Origin: Sunxiuqinia sp965230765
GTDB taxonomy: Bacteria > Bacteroidota > Bacteroidia > Bacteroidales > Prolixibacteraceae
Reading direction: 5' to 3'
Length of the DNA stretch: 64,000 nt
Assembly: GCA_965230765.1 (NCBI GenBank)
Contig: CBDDLR010000002.1
Location: 1,054,001-1,118,000 of the forward strand
The notes under the pieces: generated by a model
The model's database searches: none
The model's input: the letters and a program-made list of their open reading frames with translations, nothing else
Told to the model about the DNA's origin: nothing
Shown: piece by piece, positions 29,423-38,147 of the stretch
Layout: every line of letters begins with the position of its first letter
How positions within the stretch are numbered: the stretch's first letter is position 1
Program-made: the position numbers and the translations under genes

Positions 29423-30562
29423 TTGAATAACCGCCCTGAAATAACACTTACATACGGTACGCACAGGCAGGAGCCTGTTGTTTTCATCCGGTTTCAGTTT
29501 AACCGCGAAATTACGGATCTTCTAAAAGAAACAGCCCATGCCCTTTGGAGCAAGACGAATAAGTGCTGGTATATTCAAAAGGACAAATTCAATTTAAATT
29601 ATTTTTTTGAAGCTTTTAATGAATATGCCTGGATAAATTATTCCGGTATAAAATTAAATCCAAACGTCCAACCCGAAGAGATAAAGAATCGCAAAAAATT
29701 TTCCCATAGAAAATTTACAGATTTACCGAAAGGATATCTTGAAAAGCTAGAACAAAAAAGATATAGTAAAAGCACCATTCGAACTTACTGTGCGTATTTT
29801 AAAGATTATGCTTTTCACTTTCAAGGACAAGATTTAGAGCAGATTTCAGAAGAATTGATTAACAAATACATTCACAACCTGGTAAAAACAGATAACATAT
29901 CTGACAGTCAGCAAAACCAACGGATAAATGCTATTAAATTCTTTTACGAGAAGGTACGAAATGGCGACCGAATAGCTTTTTCAATTGACCGCCCGCGCAG
30001 AGCCAAAAGGCTACCATCGGTGCTTAGCAAACAAGAAGTTCAACAACTAATTATTGAAAGTAACAACCTTAAGCATAAATGTATTTTATCATTGATTTAC
30101 TCTGCAGGATTACGCAGGAGTGAACTAATTAATTTAAAGATCACGGATATTGTTTCAGAGAGAGGTTTGGTACGAATTGCTGGTGCCAAAGGTAAGAAAG
30201 ACCGTTACAGCTTACTATCAAATTCATTATTAGAACAGCTAAGAGCATATTATAAACAATACAAGCCTAAAATATGGTTGTTTGAAGGCATTGTTCCTGG
30301 TAAACAGTACAGTTCAACCAGTATTACAAAAATCCTGAATGATACGAGTGCAAAGGCTAGAATTGTTAGACACGTAACCCCGCATATGCTCAGGCACTCA
30401 TTTGCAACACATCTCCTAGAGCAAGGCACGGATTTGCGCTACATTCAGGAGCTTTTAGGGCACAGTTCATCAAAAACAACAGAGATATATACTCATGTTT
30501 CCAATCGGCACATTGAAGGAATCAAGAATCCATTAGATGATATTTTTGAAAACTCAACATAA
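29423..30562 (+). CDS. Tyrosine recombinase (candidate cassette integrase, non-IntI type)
   Basis: 379 aa from a TTG at 29423; no in-frame ATG is close. N-terminal extension of ~75 residues (includes NKCWYIQKDKF), a core-binding SAM-like domain (~95-185), and a catalytic domain with the full set Arg231 (SAGLRRSEL), Lys256 (GAKGKKDR), His321/Arg324 (TPHMLRHSF), His347 (LLGHS) and nucleophile Tyr356 (EIYTHV). The Lys-to-His distance is 65 residues, close to XerD (72) and far below IntI1 (106), so the extra IntI helix is missing. The C-terminal IKNPLDDIF does resemble the IntI tail. It is directly followed by a cassette array in the same orientation, which suggests it drives cassette movement. 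A resident Xer-like or phage integrase unrelated to the array is the alternative. Confidence 0.9.
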   Translation: MNNRPEITLTYGTHRQEPVVFIRFQFNREITDLLKETAHALWSKTNKCWYIQKDKFNLNYFFEAFNEYAWINYSGIKLNPNVQPEEIKNRKKFSHRKFTDLPKGYLEKLEQKRYSKSTIRTYCAYFKDYAFHFQGQDLEQISEELINKYIHNLVKTDNISDSQQNQRINAIKFFYEKVRNGDRIAFSIDRPRRAKRLPSVLSKQEVQQLIIESNNLKHKCILSLIYSAGLRRSELINLKITDIVSERGLVRIAGAKGKKDRYSLLSNSLLEQLRAYYKQYKPKIWLFEGIVPGKQYSSTSITKILNDTSAKARIVRHVTPHMLRHSFATHLLEQGTDLRYIQELLGHSSSKTTEIYTHVSNRHIEGIKNPLDDIFENST

Positions 30563-30610
30563 TAGGTGTTATTACACTGCCAGATTGGGCATACAACAAC
30601 ACCAAAAAAA

Positions 30611-30642
30611 TTGATAAAAGTGAAATAACAACAATAGTTTTT
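30611..30642 (+). promoter_or_regulatory. Candidate cassette promoter (Pc-like)
   Basis: A TTG at 30611-30613 and TAGTTTTT at 30635-30642, separated by 21 nt, resemble the Bacteroidota sigma-A pattern TTG-N~19-TAnnTTTG. It lies between the recombinase stop and the attI-like core, exactly where a promoter for the first cassette would be useful. Weak by itself, since AT-rich DNA gives such matches by chance. Confidence 0.35.
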
Positions 30643-30657
30643 ACATACTAGTTAGCG
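30641..30657 (+). other. attI-like recombination site
   Basis: TTACA-N5-GTTAGCG at 30641-30657 resembles the right half of the attC-like sites (TTACA-N7-GTTA). The GTTAGCGGCA at 30651-30660 is the 5' end of cassette 1 and pairs 9/10 with AGCCGCTAAC at its 3' end. Cassettes would join between the G and TT. There is no left-half palindrome, as expected of attI rather than attC. Confidence 0.6.
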
Positions 30658-30728
30658 GCAAATACAGCATGACGACAAACAAAAACTTATAAACTATTAA
30701 AATATTCAATAAAATTTAATCTTTAATC

Positions 30729-32768
30729 ATGGAAACTAATCAAGTTGCAATACAGGAATTTTGGAAACCTGTTCAAAACCAAGTAGATTTTGGTATGCCC
30801 TATGATAGACTTTATAAAAATTTGAGACTATTGGGTTATTATATTAAAGAAACACCTGATGAGATTATTCATAATCACAAGTTTCAAGAAAGAATTAAAG
30901 TGCTTTATGAAATAATTAGAAAATATGGTCGAAAACCAAACCTCTGTTTATACGGTGATTTTGACTCAGGGAAATCTACTTTAGCAAACATTCTAATCGG
31001 AGAAAATATACTGCCTACAAAATTATCACCATGGACTAGGCTTCCTACCTTTGTTCATCATTATTCAGACAAACCAAGTTGGATGAATGAAGACAATGTT
31101 TGGATTTTTAATTCAGCTTGGAATCCAACTTTCTGGATGAATCAGGATTATTGCAAAGACCACTTATTACAAAGTGGTGATTTTTCCATTCTGGAGAACT
31201 TTGTGACACACAAAGAAAAGAGAACATTTAAAAAAAAGAGCCCAGAAGTTAGAGAATCATACGCCCTTATTTTTATTGATACACCAATACTAAATGCTTG
31301 TTCATTAGTTGATTTTCCTGGATTTGGAAATTCTGATGAAGATACTCAAAAAGCCATAAATGATTTTCTTACAATTGATGTTGTATTTTATTTATCAACC
31401 ATTACTGGATTTATGAATAATTCAGACATGAATTATTTTGGACAGATATTAGATAAAATAGGTTTCTATGAAGAGGTTCATAAAGGATTTCCAACTTTAG
31501 GACAACTGTTTCTTTTAGCAACTCATTGTCACCCAGAAAAGGAAGACGAATTGGATACAGCATTAGAAGTAGGTGCGGAAAGAGTACATACTTTTTTCGA
31601 AGAAACAAAAATCAAACGAATAGAAAAAATTACAAATCAAGAGATTACTGAAGAGAATATTCGTAATCAAATGTTTGCATGTTGGTTTGGAAAAAAGGAA
31701 AAATATGAAAACTTTCTTGATAGCTTGAAGAACATACTAAGCAATGAACTGCCAAAGTTCTGGTGTAAAAAAGTTGATGAGGAAATCGAAAGTTTTAAGA
31801 TTGATTCAGACACATATTTCTCCAATTTAATAAAAGAATATGAACTACATTTAAGTGACTTAGACAAGCTTGAAAGGTCATTTACAACATTAATCGATAA
31901 TGAAAAATCAAGAGTAGAAGATATAACATCCAAAAGAGAAAAGATTAATGCTAAAATAGACGAATTTAGTAATCTTACAATTAATGAATTTTGCGAATAC
32001 TATGATGAGCTTATTGAACAAGATGAAATTGTAAAATTAATTGAAAGAAAATATCCTGATAAAAAGGAAGCTAAGGAATACCTTCCAAGTTATATCCTTG
32101 AATTATTGCAAGATAAAGTAAAAGAATCTATTGAACCTCGTGCAAAATTCATTTGTGAAAGCACAAAAACATACATAGAACAGTATAAAAAAGCAAAGAT
32201 TGTCGAAACAGATGACATTTCATTATCATTATCTTTTGATGAAGTTGCAGCATTTTCTTCTGGTTTAATTAAGTTATCTTCATGGGGGGCAATTGCATCT
32301 TTAGGATTATATTTTGGAGGTGGTTGGTTAGCTGCGCATGCTACAGGAGTATTAGCTACAATTGGGACAGGTATGGCTGGGATTGGGAGCGCTATCTTTT
32401 CTGCACTTGGTGCTTTTCTGGCTACAATTACAGGGCCAATAATCGTAGGAATTATCGCAGTATTTGCAATAATATCATTTTGGAAATCATGGAAAAAAGA
32501 ACTAGCAAAGAAAGTTGTAAGAACACTTGAAGAAAAGAACGTAAAACAACGCTTTATTGATGCAATATCATCCTATTGGAAAGATAGTAAAAAAGCATTT
32601 AATGAAGGTGCTGACGAAATAGAATCAAAATGGAAAGATTTGTTAAAAAGAAAGAAAAAAGAAACATCAGAAAGATTAATTAGTCGAGAAGAAATAAAAA
32701 TACTACTTGATGAGACAAAACAATTACAGTCTTTTTTTAATGAAATTCCTTGGGAGATGAAAAAGTAA
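30729..32768 (+). CDS. Dynamin-like large GTPase (cassette 1)
   Basis: 679 aa. GTPase domain with P-loop GDFDSGKST (76-84), a possible switch Thr in PWTRLPT (~103-107) and G3 motif DFPGFG (195-200). It is followed by long helical regions (~355-490) and a strongly hydrophobic, glycine-rich segment (~510-585), as in bacterial dynamin-like membrane-remodelling proteins. Some bacterial dynamins protect cells against phage lysis (established for others), so a defence role is possible. It occupies the first cassette (30652-32897), the position best expressed in an integron. Confidence 0.75.
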   Translation: METNQVAIQEFWKPVQNQVDFGMPYDRLYKNLRLLGYYIKETPDEIIHNHKFQERIKVLYEIIRKYGRKPNLCLYGDFDSGKSTLANILIGENILPTKLSPWTRLPTFVHHYSDKPSWMNEDNVWIFNSAWNPTFWMNQDYCKDHLLQSGDFSILENFVTHKEKRTFKKKSPEVRESYALIFIDTPILNACSLVDFPGFGNSDEDTQKAINDFLTIDVVFYLSTITGFMNNSDMNYFGQILDKIGFYEEVHKGFPTLGQLFLLATHCHPEKEDELDTALEVGAERVHTFFEETKIKRIEKITNQEITEENIRNQMFACWFGKKEKYENFLDSLKNILSNELPKFWCKKVDEEIESFKIDSDTYFSNLIKEYELHLSDLDKLERSFTTLIDNEKSRVEDITSKREKINAKIDEFSNLTINEFCEYYDELIEQDEIVKLIERKYPDKKEAKEYLPSYILELLQDKVKESIEPRAKFICESTKTYIEQYKKAKIVETDDISLSLSFDEVAAFSSGLIKLSSWGAIASLGLYFGGGWLAAHATGVLATIGTGMAGIGSAIFSALGAFLATITGPIIVGIIAVFAIISFWKSWKKELAKKVVRTLEEKNVKQRFIDAISSYWKDSKKAFNEGADEIESKWKDLLKRKKKETSERLISREEIKILLDETKQLQSFFNEIPWEMKK

Positions 32769-32903
32769 AGCCGCTAACATTTTGTATAAGCAATAGCGGG
32801 TAATGTGCAAAAATTTAAGGTTTGTAATCCGCTCAAACCTTATCACGGCTTGACAGGTTCGTACATCGCAATCCGCTACTGCTCATACAATTTACCGTTA
32901 TGA
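32769..32903 (+). repeat. attC-like site of cassette 1
   Basis: Starts with AGCCGCTAAC and ends with core GTTATGA (32897-32903). The two arms form a long imperfect palindrome: TTGTATAAGCAATAGCGG on the left matches the reverse complement of the right arm in 15 of 18 positions. Length ~135 bp. Confidence 0.85.
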
Positions 32904-33010
32904 ACAATTAAAGTCTATGTATTTTAAACAAGAACTTAACTTGTTTTCAGATATGAAATAAACAAAATATTCCTCATATATTTTTGATAACAAATTTAAC
33001 TGATACAGCG

Positions 33011-34408
33011 ATGACAAACATTCAGAAAAACACAATGAGATGGGTTCTATTTTGGACATTTTGGGCGATTTTTACGCTTACTTCTATTGCTGTATTAGCA
33101 ATGATATTTTTCAATTTTGGTAATGTGCAAGTAGGTGAGCGAAGTACATTGATAAATACATTTATTATTGAAACAGGTGTTGCTATTATTGCTCTTTTTT
33201 ATTCAATCTTTAAACTCACAAAAGGAACGCCTCATGAAAACGATGAGAATGAGATTAAAGAAATTGCAACAAGAGACAGCTATATACAAGCTCAAATTAG
33301 AGTAATTGATCAGGCTAAAAACTCATTATTATTATCTGTTCCAAAATTACATCCTGAAGAACAATCTAATGATGCGAAAAAAATAAATGGAGCGATACGA
33401 AGGGCTACTGGACGTGGAGTAATTGTTAAAATTCTAGTTGCTGCAACAGAGGATAGATTAATTGGTGCAATGCAATTACTAAATCAAGAGAACCTTGATT
33501 TAAGGTTTGATCCTACACTTGTCTTGTCTGATCTTTCATATTTATGCGCAGATAATGAGTTGATTATCATTGGAGCAAGAAAAGGCACTCTAGACTCTAA
33601 CTATTCACCTTCTAATGAATGGTATGAACTAAAAAGTGGTGTGATGATAACTTCTCTAGATGCAGTTTTCAAACAAAAATGGACTGCTCCCGCAACACTA
33701 ACCCTAGAACAAATGTTAAGGCGTTACTTACCTGCGAACATTAAGACTTCAGGAGTAGTTTCGATTGCAGATCAACTCGGACACTCTCAATCATTCGTTG
33801 AAAAATACAAAGAGCCAAAGCCATTCTATATTTTGATGTTAGGTCGGCCAGGAAGTGGAAAATCAACTATTTCAAAAGCTATTATTAATTCATTGTCTGC
33901 TGTAAATATATCGGCTAAACATATAACAGATTTAAAGTTTTTCTATGACATATTTAGAGATAATAGCTCTACTTCATTTAAGAAAACAGAGGATGGAGGT
34001 TATTATGTAACTGAACCCAACTTGTATATAGAAGCTACTAAAGATATTTCTAAGAAGATAAAACAATTAGATGCTTCTATTTCTTTTGTAATTATTGAAA
34101 TAGCTAGAGCGAATTATCTTGAAAATATTAATGTGTTAATTAACGAAGGGATTACCCCCGATTTAGTTGTATACATTGATGTTCCTTTTGAAATGGCTCA
34201 TTACCGTAATCTTTGGAGAAAAGATGTTGATGGCGCACACTATGTATCAAAAGAAGAAATGGAGGCTACATTTTCTAATGATGATTCTAGCGAGTTGTCA
34301 AAAAACGAAAAATTCAAATTTGTTACAATCTGTAATCCAGACATTAGTGAATCTACAAGTGAAGTTATTGCAGGGGAAATTATTGGAAAATTTAAAGATT
34401 CAATATAA
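33011..34408 (+). CDS. Membrane PLD-like protein fused to P-loop kinase-like domain (cassette 2)
   Basis: 465 aa from the ATG at 33011 (a TTG start 9 codons earlier is possible). Two membrane helices (~11-34 and ~48-68), a phospholipase D-like fold at ~85-235 that shows no clear HKD motif, then a P-loop domain beginning GRPGSGKST (~278-286) like zeta-toxin or small-molecule kinases. It would sit in the inner membrane with both domains in the cytosol. The combination is unusual; a role in sensing or defence is inference. It fills cassette 32898-34539. Confidence 0.7.
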   Translation: MTNIQKNTMRWVLFWTFWAIFTLTSIAVLAMIFFNFGNVQVGERSTLINTFIIETGVAIIALFYSIFKLTKGTPHENDENEIKEIATRDSYIQAQIRVIDQAKNSLLLSVPKLHPEEQSNDAKKINGAIRRATGRGVIVKILVAATEDRLIGAMQLLNQENLDLRFDPTLVLSDLSYLCADNELIIIGARKGTLDSNYSPSNEWYELKSGVMITSLDAVFKQKWTAPATLTLEQMLRRYLPANIKTSGVVSIADQLGHSQSFVEKYKEPKPFYILMLGRPGSGKSTISKAIINSLSAVNISAKHITDLKFFYDIFRDNSSTSFKKTEDGGYYVTEPNLYIEATKDISKKIKQLDASISFVIIEIARANYLENINVLINEGITPDLVVYIDVPFEMAHYRNLWRKDVDGAHYVSKEEMEATFSNDDSSELSKNEKFKFVTICNPDISESTSEVIAGEIIGKFKDSI

Positions 34409-34410
34409 AC

Positions 34411-34545
34411 TGTTCATAACATTTTGTATAAGTAATGGCAGGGAAAGTGCTAAAAATCAAGGTTTGTAGCCCGCTTCAACTTTCTTGTAACTTGACAGGA
34501 AAGTGCCACGCAATCTGCCACTACTCATACAATTTACCGTTACAG
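34411..34545 (+). repeat. attC-like site of cassette 2
   Basis: TGTTCATAAC (34411-34420) is the exact complement of the cassette's own first 10 nt GTTATGAACA. Right core GTTACAG starts at 34539. Arms TTGTATAAGTAATGGCAG and CTGCCACTACTCATACAA pair. 135 bp. Confidence 0.9.
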
Positions 34546-34567
34546 CACATTTAAAAACAACCAAATA

Positions 34568-35188
34568 ATGCAACGAAAATTACTAATTTTTAGCTTTACA
34601 ATCTTAATATTTTGTAATGCTTGTGGGAAAAAAAACAAGGACGCTTTAATTGGCACATGGGAATTAGCAAAAAAAGAAAATGCAATAAAGTCTGAATTGT
34701 CATTAATCCCAATATCAAAAGACAAGAACTCTGAGAAAAAAGAAACAAAGCAAGAGATAATTTTAAAGTTCAATGACAATTCGGTTCTCGACTTTAAACA
34801 AGGAAATCAAAGTTTTAAAGCCAAATTTCGGAAGAAAGGTAAAAATCTAACCTTGGGAACAACTGAGTATTTAATATTAAAACTTGACAATGACAGCTTA
34901 ATAATAGTTGAAGAAAATCAACTTTTGCCCACAACCTATCACTATTTTAAATCAAAAAAGAAATTTACAACTATCAAAGAGTATGAGAATTTTGAAGAAA
35001 AATACGCTAACGGACAAATAAAAACAAAGGGCACCTATCACAATGGATTTGAAGATGGACTATGGGAGGAATGGTACGAGAACGGGCAAAAGAAGAGTGA
35101 AAGAAAATTTGAAAATGGAATACCTGTTGGTACTTGGAAAGAATGGAGTGACAAAGGTGAGCTGATTAACGAAAGAAAAAATGATTAA
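34568..35188 (+). CDS. Lipoprotein with MORN/YwqK-like repeats (cassette 3)
   Basis: 206 aa. Signal peptide with lipobox FCNAC (Cys19). The middle region (~25-120) looks like a lipocalin-like or DUF domain of unknown type. The C-terminus (~145-206) carries three MORN-type repeats (YANGQIKTKGTYHNG, YENGQKKSERKFENG), as in YwqK-like proteins. Probably outer-membrane anchored. Cassette 34540-35322. Confidence 0.75.
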   Translation: MQRKLLIFSFTILIFCNACGKKNKDALIGTWELAKKENAIKSELSLIPISKDKNSEKKETKQEIILKFNDNSVLDFKQGNQSFKAKFRKKGKNLTLGTTEYLILKLDNDSLIIVEENQLLPTTYHYFKSKKKFTTIKEYENFEEKYANGQIKTKGTYHNGFEDGLWEEWYENGQKKSERKFENGIPVGTWKEWSDKGELINERKND

Positions 35189-35192
35189 AAAC

Positions 35193-35328
35193 GTGCTGTA
35201 ACAAATTGTAAATTGCATTGCGGGTGCAGTGCAGCGTCGTTTGCCGGATTATCGCTTGACCGTCCCGTCCTACCGGACGCTGACGCTCACCGAAATCCGC
35301 AACGACAACTTACAAGTGACCGTTATGC
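35193..35328 (+). repeat. attC-like site of cassette 3
   Basis: GTGCTGTAAC pairs 10/10 with the cassette's own GTTACAGCAC. Right core GTTATGC at 35322. The arms TTGTAAATTGCATTGCGG and CCGCAACGACAACTTACAA differ by one extra base, a bulge like the extrahelical bases of integron attC. 136 bp. The same sequence type recurs at 40707, 47488 and 48883. Confidence 0.9.
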
Positions 35329-35353
35329 CCAACCCAATAACCGAACAGCATAG

Positions 35354-36508
35354 ATGAAACATGAAACTGAAATATTAAAACTAATAGAATCCAAAAGAGA
35401 AGGTGATTATTGGGACTTCAAGCGAGAGCCTCATGATAATAAAGCTTCATTATTGCACGACATTATATGCTTATCGAATAGTTTGCATAGAGGGAGTAGA
35501 TTCCTAATTCTTGGAGTTTCTGACCCAAAAGAAGGAACAGAACTGATTGGGTTAACAGAAGGACAAGCGAATAGAAAATCACAAGTTGAGTATATTGACT
35601 TTTTAAGAACCAAACCTTTTTCTGGTCATTGTAGACCTGAAATAGAACTTCATACATTTAAAATAAGTAATGCAGAGATAGATGTATTAGAAATATTTGA
35701 CAATCCAGAAAAACCATACTACTTAACAGAAAATTATCGAGATAAAGATAAAAATGTCAGAGCAAACTTTATTTATTCAAGAACCAACGACACAAACACT
35801 CCGATAGATAAGTCGGTAGATGTAGGAATTATTGAAAAAATGTGGCGACAGAGATTCGGATTGGATTTATCGCCATTGGAACGTATGAAAATCTTGTTAA
35901 TTCAACCGCAAGATTGGTTTAAGGATATTGGTAATAAACCTTATGCATATCACTTGGATTTCCCAGAATTTAGAATTGAATTTTCTGAAGTAAATGAATT
36001 TTGGGAAGTTTTTAGTTTCTTTTTCACAAATCACAAATCTTATTTAGGGACTGCGACATTTAAATATCATTCTACAACATTGTTTGAATTAGAATACATG
36101 TATTGCGACGAGATGAGAATTGAGTTAGCCGTACCAAAGACAGAAATTGTAAGATTAAAAGAATATGAGAATTGGTTTTACTATTATGATTTGCAGGAGC
36201 TCGATGGGATATTTCTTCAATTCATGACCAATAAGTTGACTCATTTCCATTCAAGGAGTTCTGCTTTTCCCTTTGTTATTTTTGACAATGAGACTGAAAG
36301 GCAAGAGTTTGTTAATTATGTCGTAAATAATGAAGATGATTTTCATAAAATCAAACCTGATTATTGGGCAGAAAATGCAAAGGACGAAATGAAAAAGCAA
36401 GAAAAAAGTTCGGTGATAGACCCGATTTTTATTGATAGAATTACACAGTTACATCAACAATGGGCAGGGCATAACAATAAATATAGGTCATTGGGCAGGT
36501 TATACTAA
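35354..36508 (+). CDS. AlbA_2/Schlafen-type ATP-binding domain protein (cassette 4)
   Basis: 384 aa. The N-terminal ~150 residues carry the AlbA_2 pattern: EGDYWDFKREPHDNKASLLHDIICLSN with the conserved E/D..DFK and later LILGVSDP. The C-terminal ~230 residues are unrecognised and end in a charged tail. AlbA_2 proteins act as nucleic-acid-binding or nuclease-like modules and appear in several phage-defence loci (established for relatives). Specific role unknown. The cassette starts at 35323. Confidence 0.8.
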   Translation: MKHETEILKLIESKREGDYWDFKREPHDNKASLLHDIICLSNSLHRGSRFLILGVSDPKEGTELIGLTEGQANRKSQVEYIDFLRTKPFSGHCRPEIELHTFKISNAEIDVLEIFDNPEKPYYLTENYRDKDKNVRANFIYSRTNDTNTPIDKSVDVGIIEKMWRQRFGLDLSPLERMKILLIQPQDWFKDIGNKPYAYHLDFPEFRIEFSEVNEFWEVFSFFFTNHKSYLGTATFKYHSTTLFELEYMYCDEMRIELAVPKTEIVRLKEYENWFYYYDLQELDGIFLQFMTNKLTHFHSRSSAFPFVIFDNETERQEFVNYVVNNEDDFHKIKPDYWAENAKDEMKKQEKSSVIDPIFIDRITQLHQQWAGHNNKYRSLGRLY

Positions 36509-36529
36509 TATTAAAATGGTTACATTTAA

Positions 36530-36598
36530 TAAAATATATTACGGTTTGATTGGTAGGTGTTTCAAAATGCCCAACGCCCCATATTCGAGCCGTTAGTG
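36530..36598 (+). repeat. Degenerate attC-like site of cassette 4 (right half)
   Basis: A right-half pattern CGGTTTGATTGGTAGGT...CCGTTAGTGCCC leads to core GTTAGTG at 36592, but no left arm complementary to the cassette start (expected TGGGCATAAC) is found after the gene. The left half appears deleted or diverged. Confidence 0.5.
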
Positions 36599-36605
36599 CC
36601 CATTT

Positions 36606-37919
36606 GGTACGTTATACAATCATCGTTTACAGAGTTATAGAAACATCGTTTACACTTTTTATGTAGAAATCTGAAACAAAATTCAGATGGACATGCCTTG
36701 GAAAGAAACAACGATTATGGAACAAAAAATTGAATTTATTTGTGAATGGCGGACGGGAAAATACACCATTACGGAACTTTGCAGGGGCTTTGGGATATCA
36801 CGGCCAACTGCCTATAAAATCATTGACCGTTTTGAGAAAAAAGGCTATGAAGGTTTAATAGGATTGTCGAAAAAACCTAAAGGCATTCACCCAAACGCAA
36901 CCAATGAAAAAGTGGTAAACAGCATCCTTGAACTGAAAGAAAAACATAAGTTGTGGGGGGCTAAGAAAATATGGAAATTGTTGTATAACGATTATCCGGA
37001 TGAAATTATCCCAACTGTTTTGACGGTACACAATATCCTCAAAAAACATGGTTTGGTTTGCCCCCAGAAACGGCTTCGGAGGGTAAAGCCAATCCACCCC
37101 ATTTTTGACCCAAAACAATGCAACGAGGTATGGAGCGCAGACTACAAAGGGAAGTTCTTAATGAGGAATAAAATATATTGCCACCCTTTAACAATTGCCG
37201 ATTCAAAAAGCAGGTTTGTATTTACGGCAAAGGGCCATTACAAAGAGAACTTAAAATCAGCAAAAGCAGAATTTACAAGGGTTTTCAGAAAATTTGGCAT
37301 CCCCAAACAAATCCACACGGATAATGGCAGCCCCTTTGGTTCAGTATCTGCAATCCAACGCTTCACCAGGTTATCGTATTGGTTTATCGAACTTGGGATC
37401 ATGCCCGTGTTTTCCGATCCGGCACACCCAGAACAAAATGGGAGGCATGAACGGATGCACCGAGACTTAAAGGCTGCCTGTGCCAAGCCAGCTGCCTTTG
37501 ATTTAAGGGCCCAGCAAAGGCGCTTAAACCAATTTGTAAAAGAATATAACCATGTACGCCCACATGAAGCATTAAATATGGAAACACCTGCTTCTGTCCA
37601 TGATTTTACAGCACGCCCGTTCCCCGAAAAAATAGCCAACTTTGAGTATGAACCGGATATGAAAGTTTATAAGGTAACTAAAAATGGATCGATCAGATGG
37701 GGTGCTTATAACTGGGTATATTTATCAGCTTCTTTAATGGGGAAATATGTAGGGGCATTAGAAATGGGAAATGGGATTTGGAGGGTATTTTATAGAAATG
37801 TATTTTTAGGATACTTCAATGAAAATGAATTAAGAACTAAAGAAAAATCAGTAAGGCTTGAAACTAATTTAGTGTAAACCCCAATATATAACTTGTGTAA
37901 ACAATGTACCTTAACGAAC
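36606..37919 (+). mobile_element. IS481-like insertion sequence, copy 1 (1314 bp)
   Basis: Boundaries come from aligning three copies: all share GGTACGTTATACAATC at the left and TTAACGAAC at the right. Imperfect terminal inverted repeats (CGTTA...CGTTTACA against CGTTA...TTGTTTACA). ATTT flanks it on both sides (36602-36605 and 37920-37923), a possible 4-bp target duplication. It begins 14 nt after the G of the core GTTAGTGCCC. Confidence 0.85.
36687..37877 (+). CDS. IS481-like DDE transposase, copy 1
   Basis: 396 aa. N-terminal helix-turn-helix (YTITELCRGFGISRPTAYKIIDRF, ~20-45) and integrase-core domain with DYKGKF (~145), DNGSPFG (~212) and EQNGRHERMH (~245) for the D-D-E triad. It is intact. 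Relative to copies 2 and 3 it differs near the N-terminus (e.g. EGLIGLSKKPKGIHP), while its C-terminal half is the same as copy 3. Confidence 0.95.
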   Translation: MDMPWKETTIMEQKIEFICEWRTGKYTITELCRGFGISRPTAYKIIDRFEKKGYEGLIGLSKKPKGIHPNATNEKVVNSILELKEKHKLWGAKKIWKLLYNDYPDEIIPTVLTVHNILKKHGLVCPQKRLRRVKPIHPIFDPKQCNEVWSADYKGKFLMRNKIYCHPLTIADSKSRFVFTAKGHYKENLKSAKAEFTRVFRKFGIPKQIHTDNGSPFGSVSAIQRFTRLSYWFIELGIMPVFSDPAHPEQNGRHERMHRDLKAACAKPAAFDLRAQQRRLNQFVKEYNHVRPHEALNMETPASVHDFTARPFPEKIANFEYEPDMKVYKVTKNGSIRWGAYNWVYLSASLMGKYVGALEMGNGIWRVFYRNVFLGYFNENELRTKEKSVRLETNLV

Positions 37920-37950
37920 ATTTAAGAAGACATCCTGCAAACTAATAAAC

Positions 37951-38142
37951 ATGACAAAAGAGGAGATTTTAGAGAAAGTAAAAAAAGTAAAAGGACTTGG
38001 AGGAATGACTACTAATGAAAGGTTATATCTGACTGGACTAATGGGTGTTTTTGATAAAGCAAAACGGAAAGACAAAGAGTTAGCGCAATTTATCTTAGAA
38101 GCTATTGGAGTAGACAAACCATCGATTGATAAAATCTTATAA
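37951..38142 (+). CDS. Small protein of unknown function (FloA cassette, gene 1)
   Basis: 63 aa, helical, charged (EEILEKVKKVKG...). ATG preceded by an A-rich leader. It ends 5 nt before the flotillin-like gene, so the two are co-transcribed. Not recognised; the size and pairing would fit a small partner or regulator of the neighbour. Confidence 0.6.
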   Translation: MTKEEILEKVKKVKGLGGMTTNERLYLTGLMGVFDKAKRKDKELAQFILEAIGVDKPSIDKIL

Positions 38143-38147
38143 GGAAA

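Noticed and set aside
29423..30562. Calling the recombinase intI
   Set aside because: The spacing between the catalytic Lys and HxxR is XerD-like and the IntI-specific segment is absent, so the symbol would mislead.
37238..37639. Minus-strand frames of 133 and 62 codons inside each IS481-like transposase gene
   Set aside because: They are shadows of the conserved transposase and recur only because the IS is repeated.
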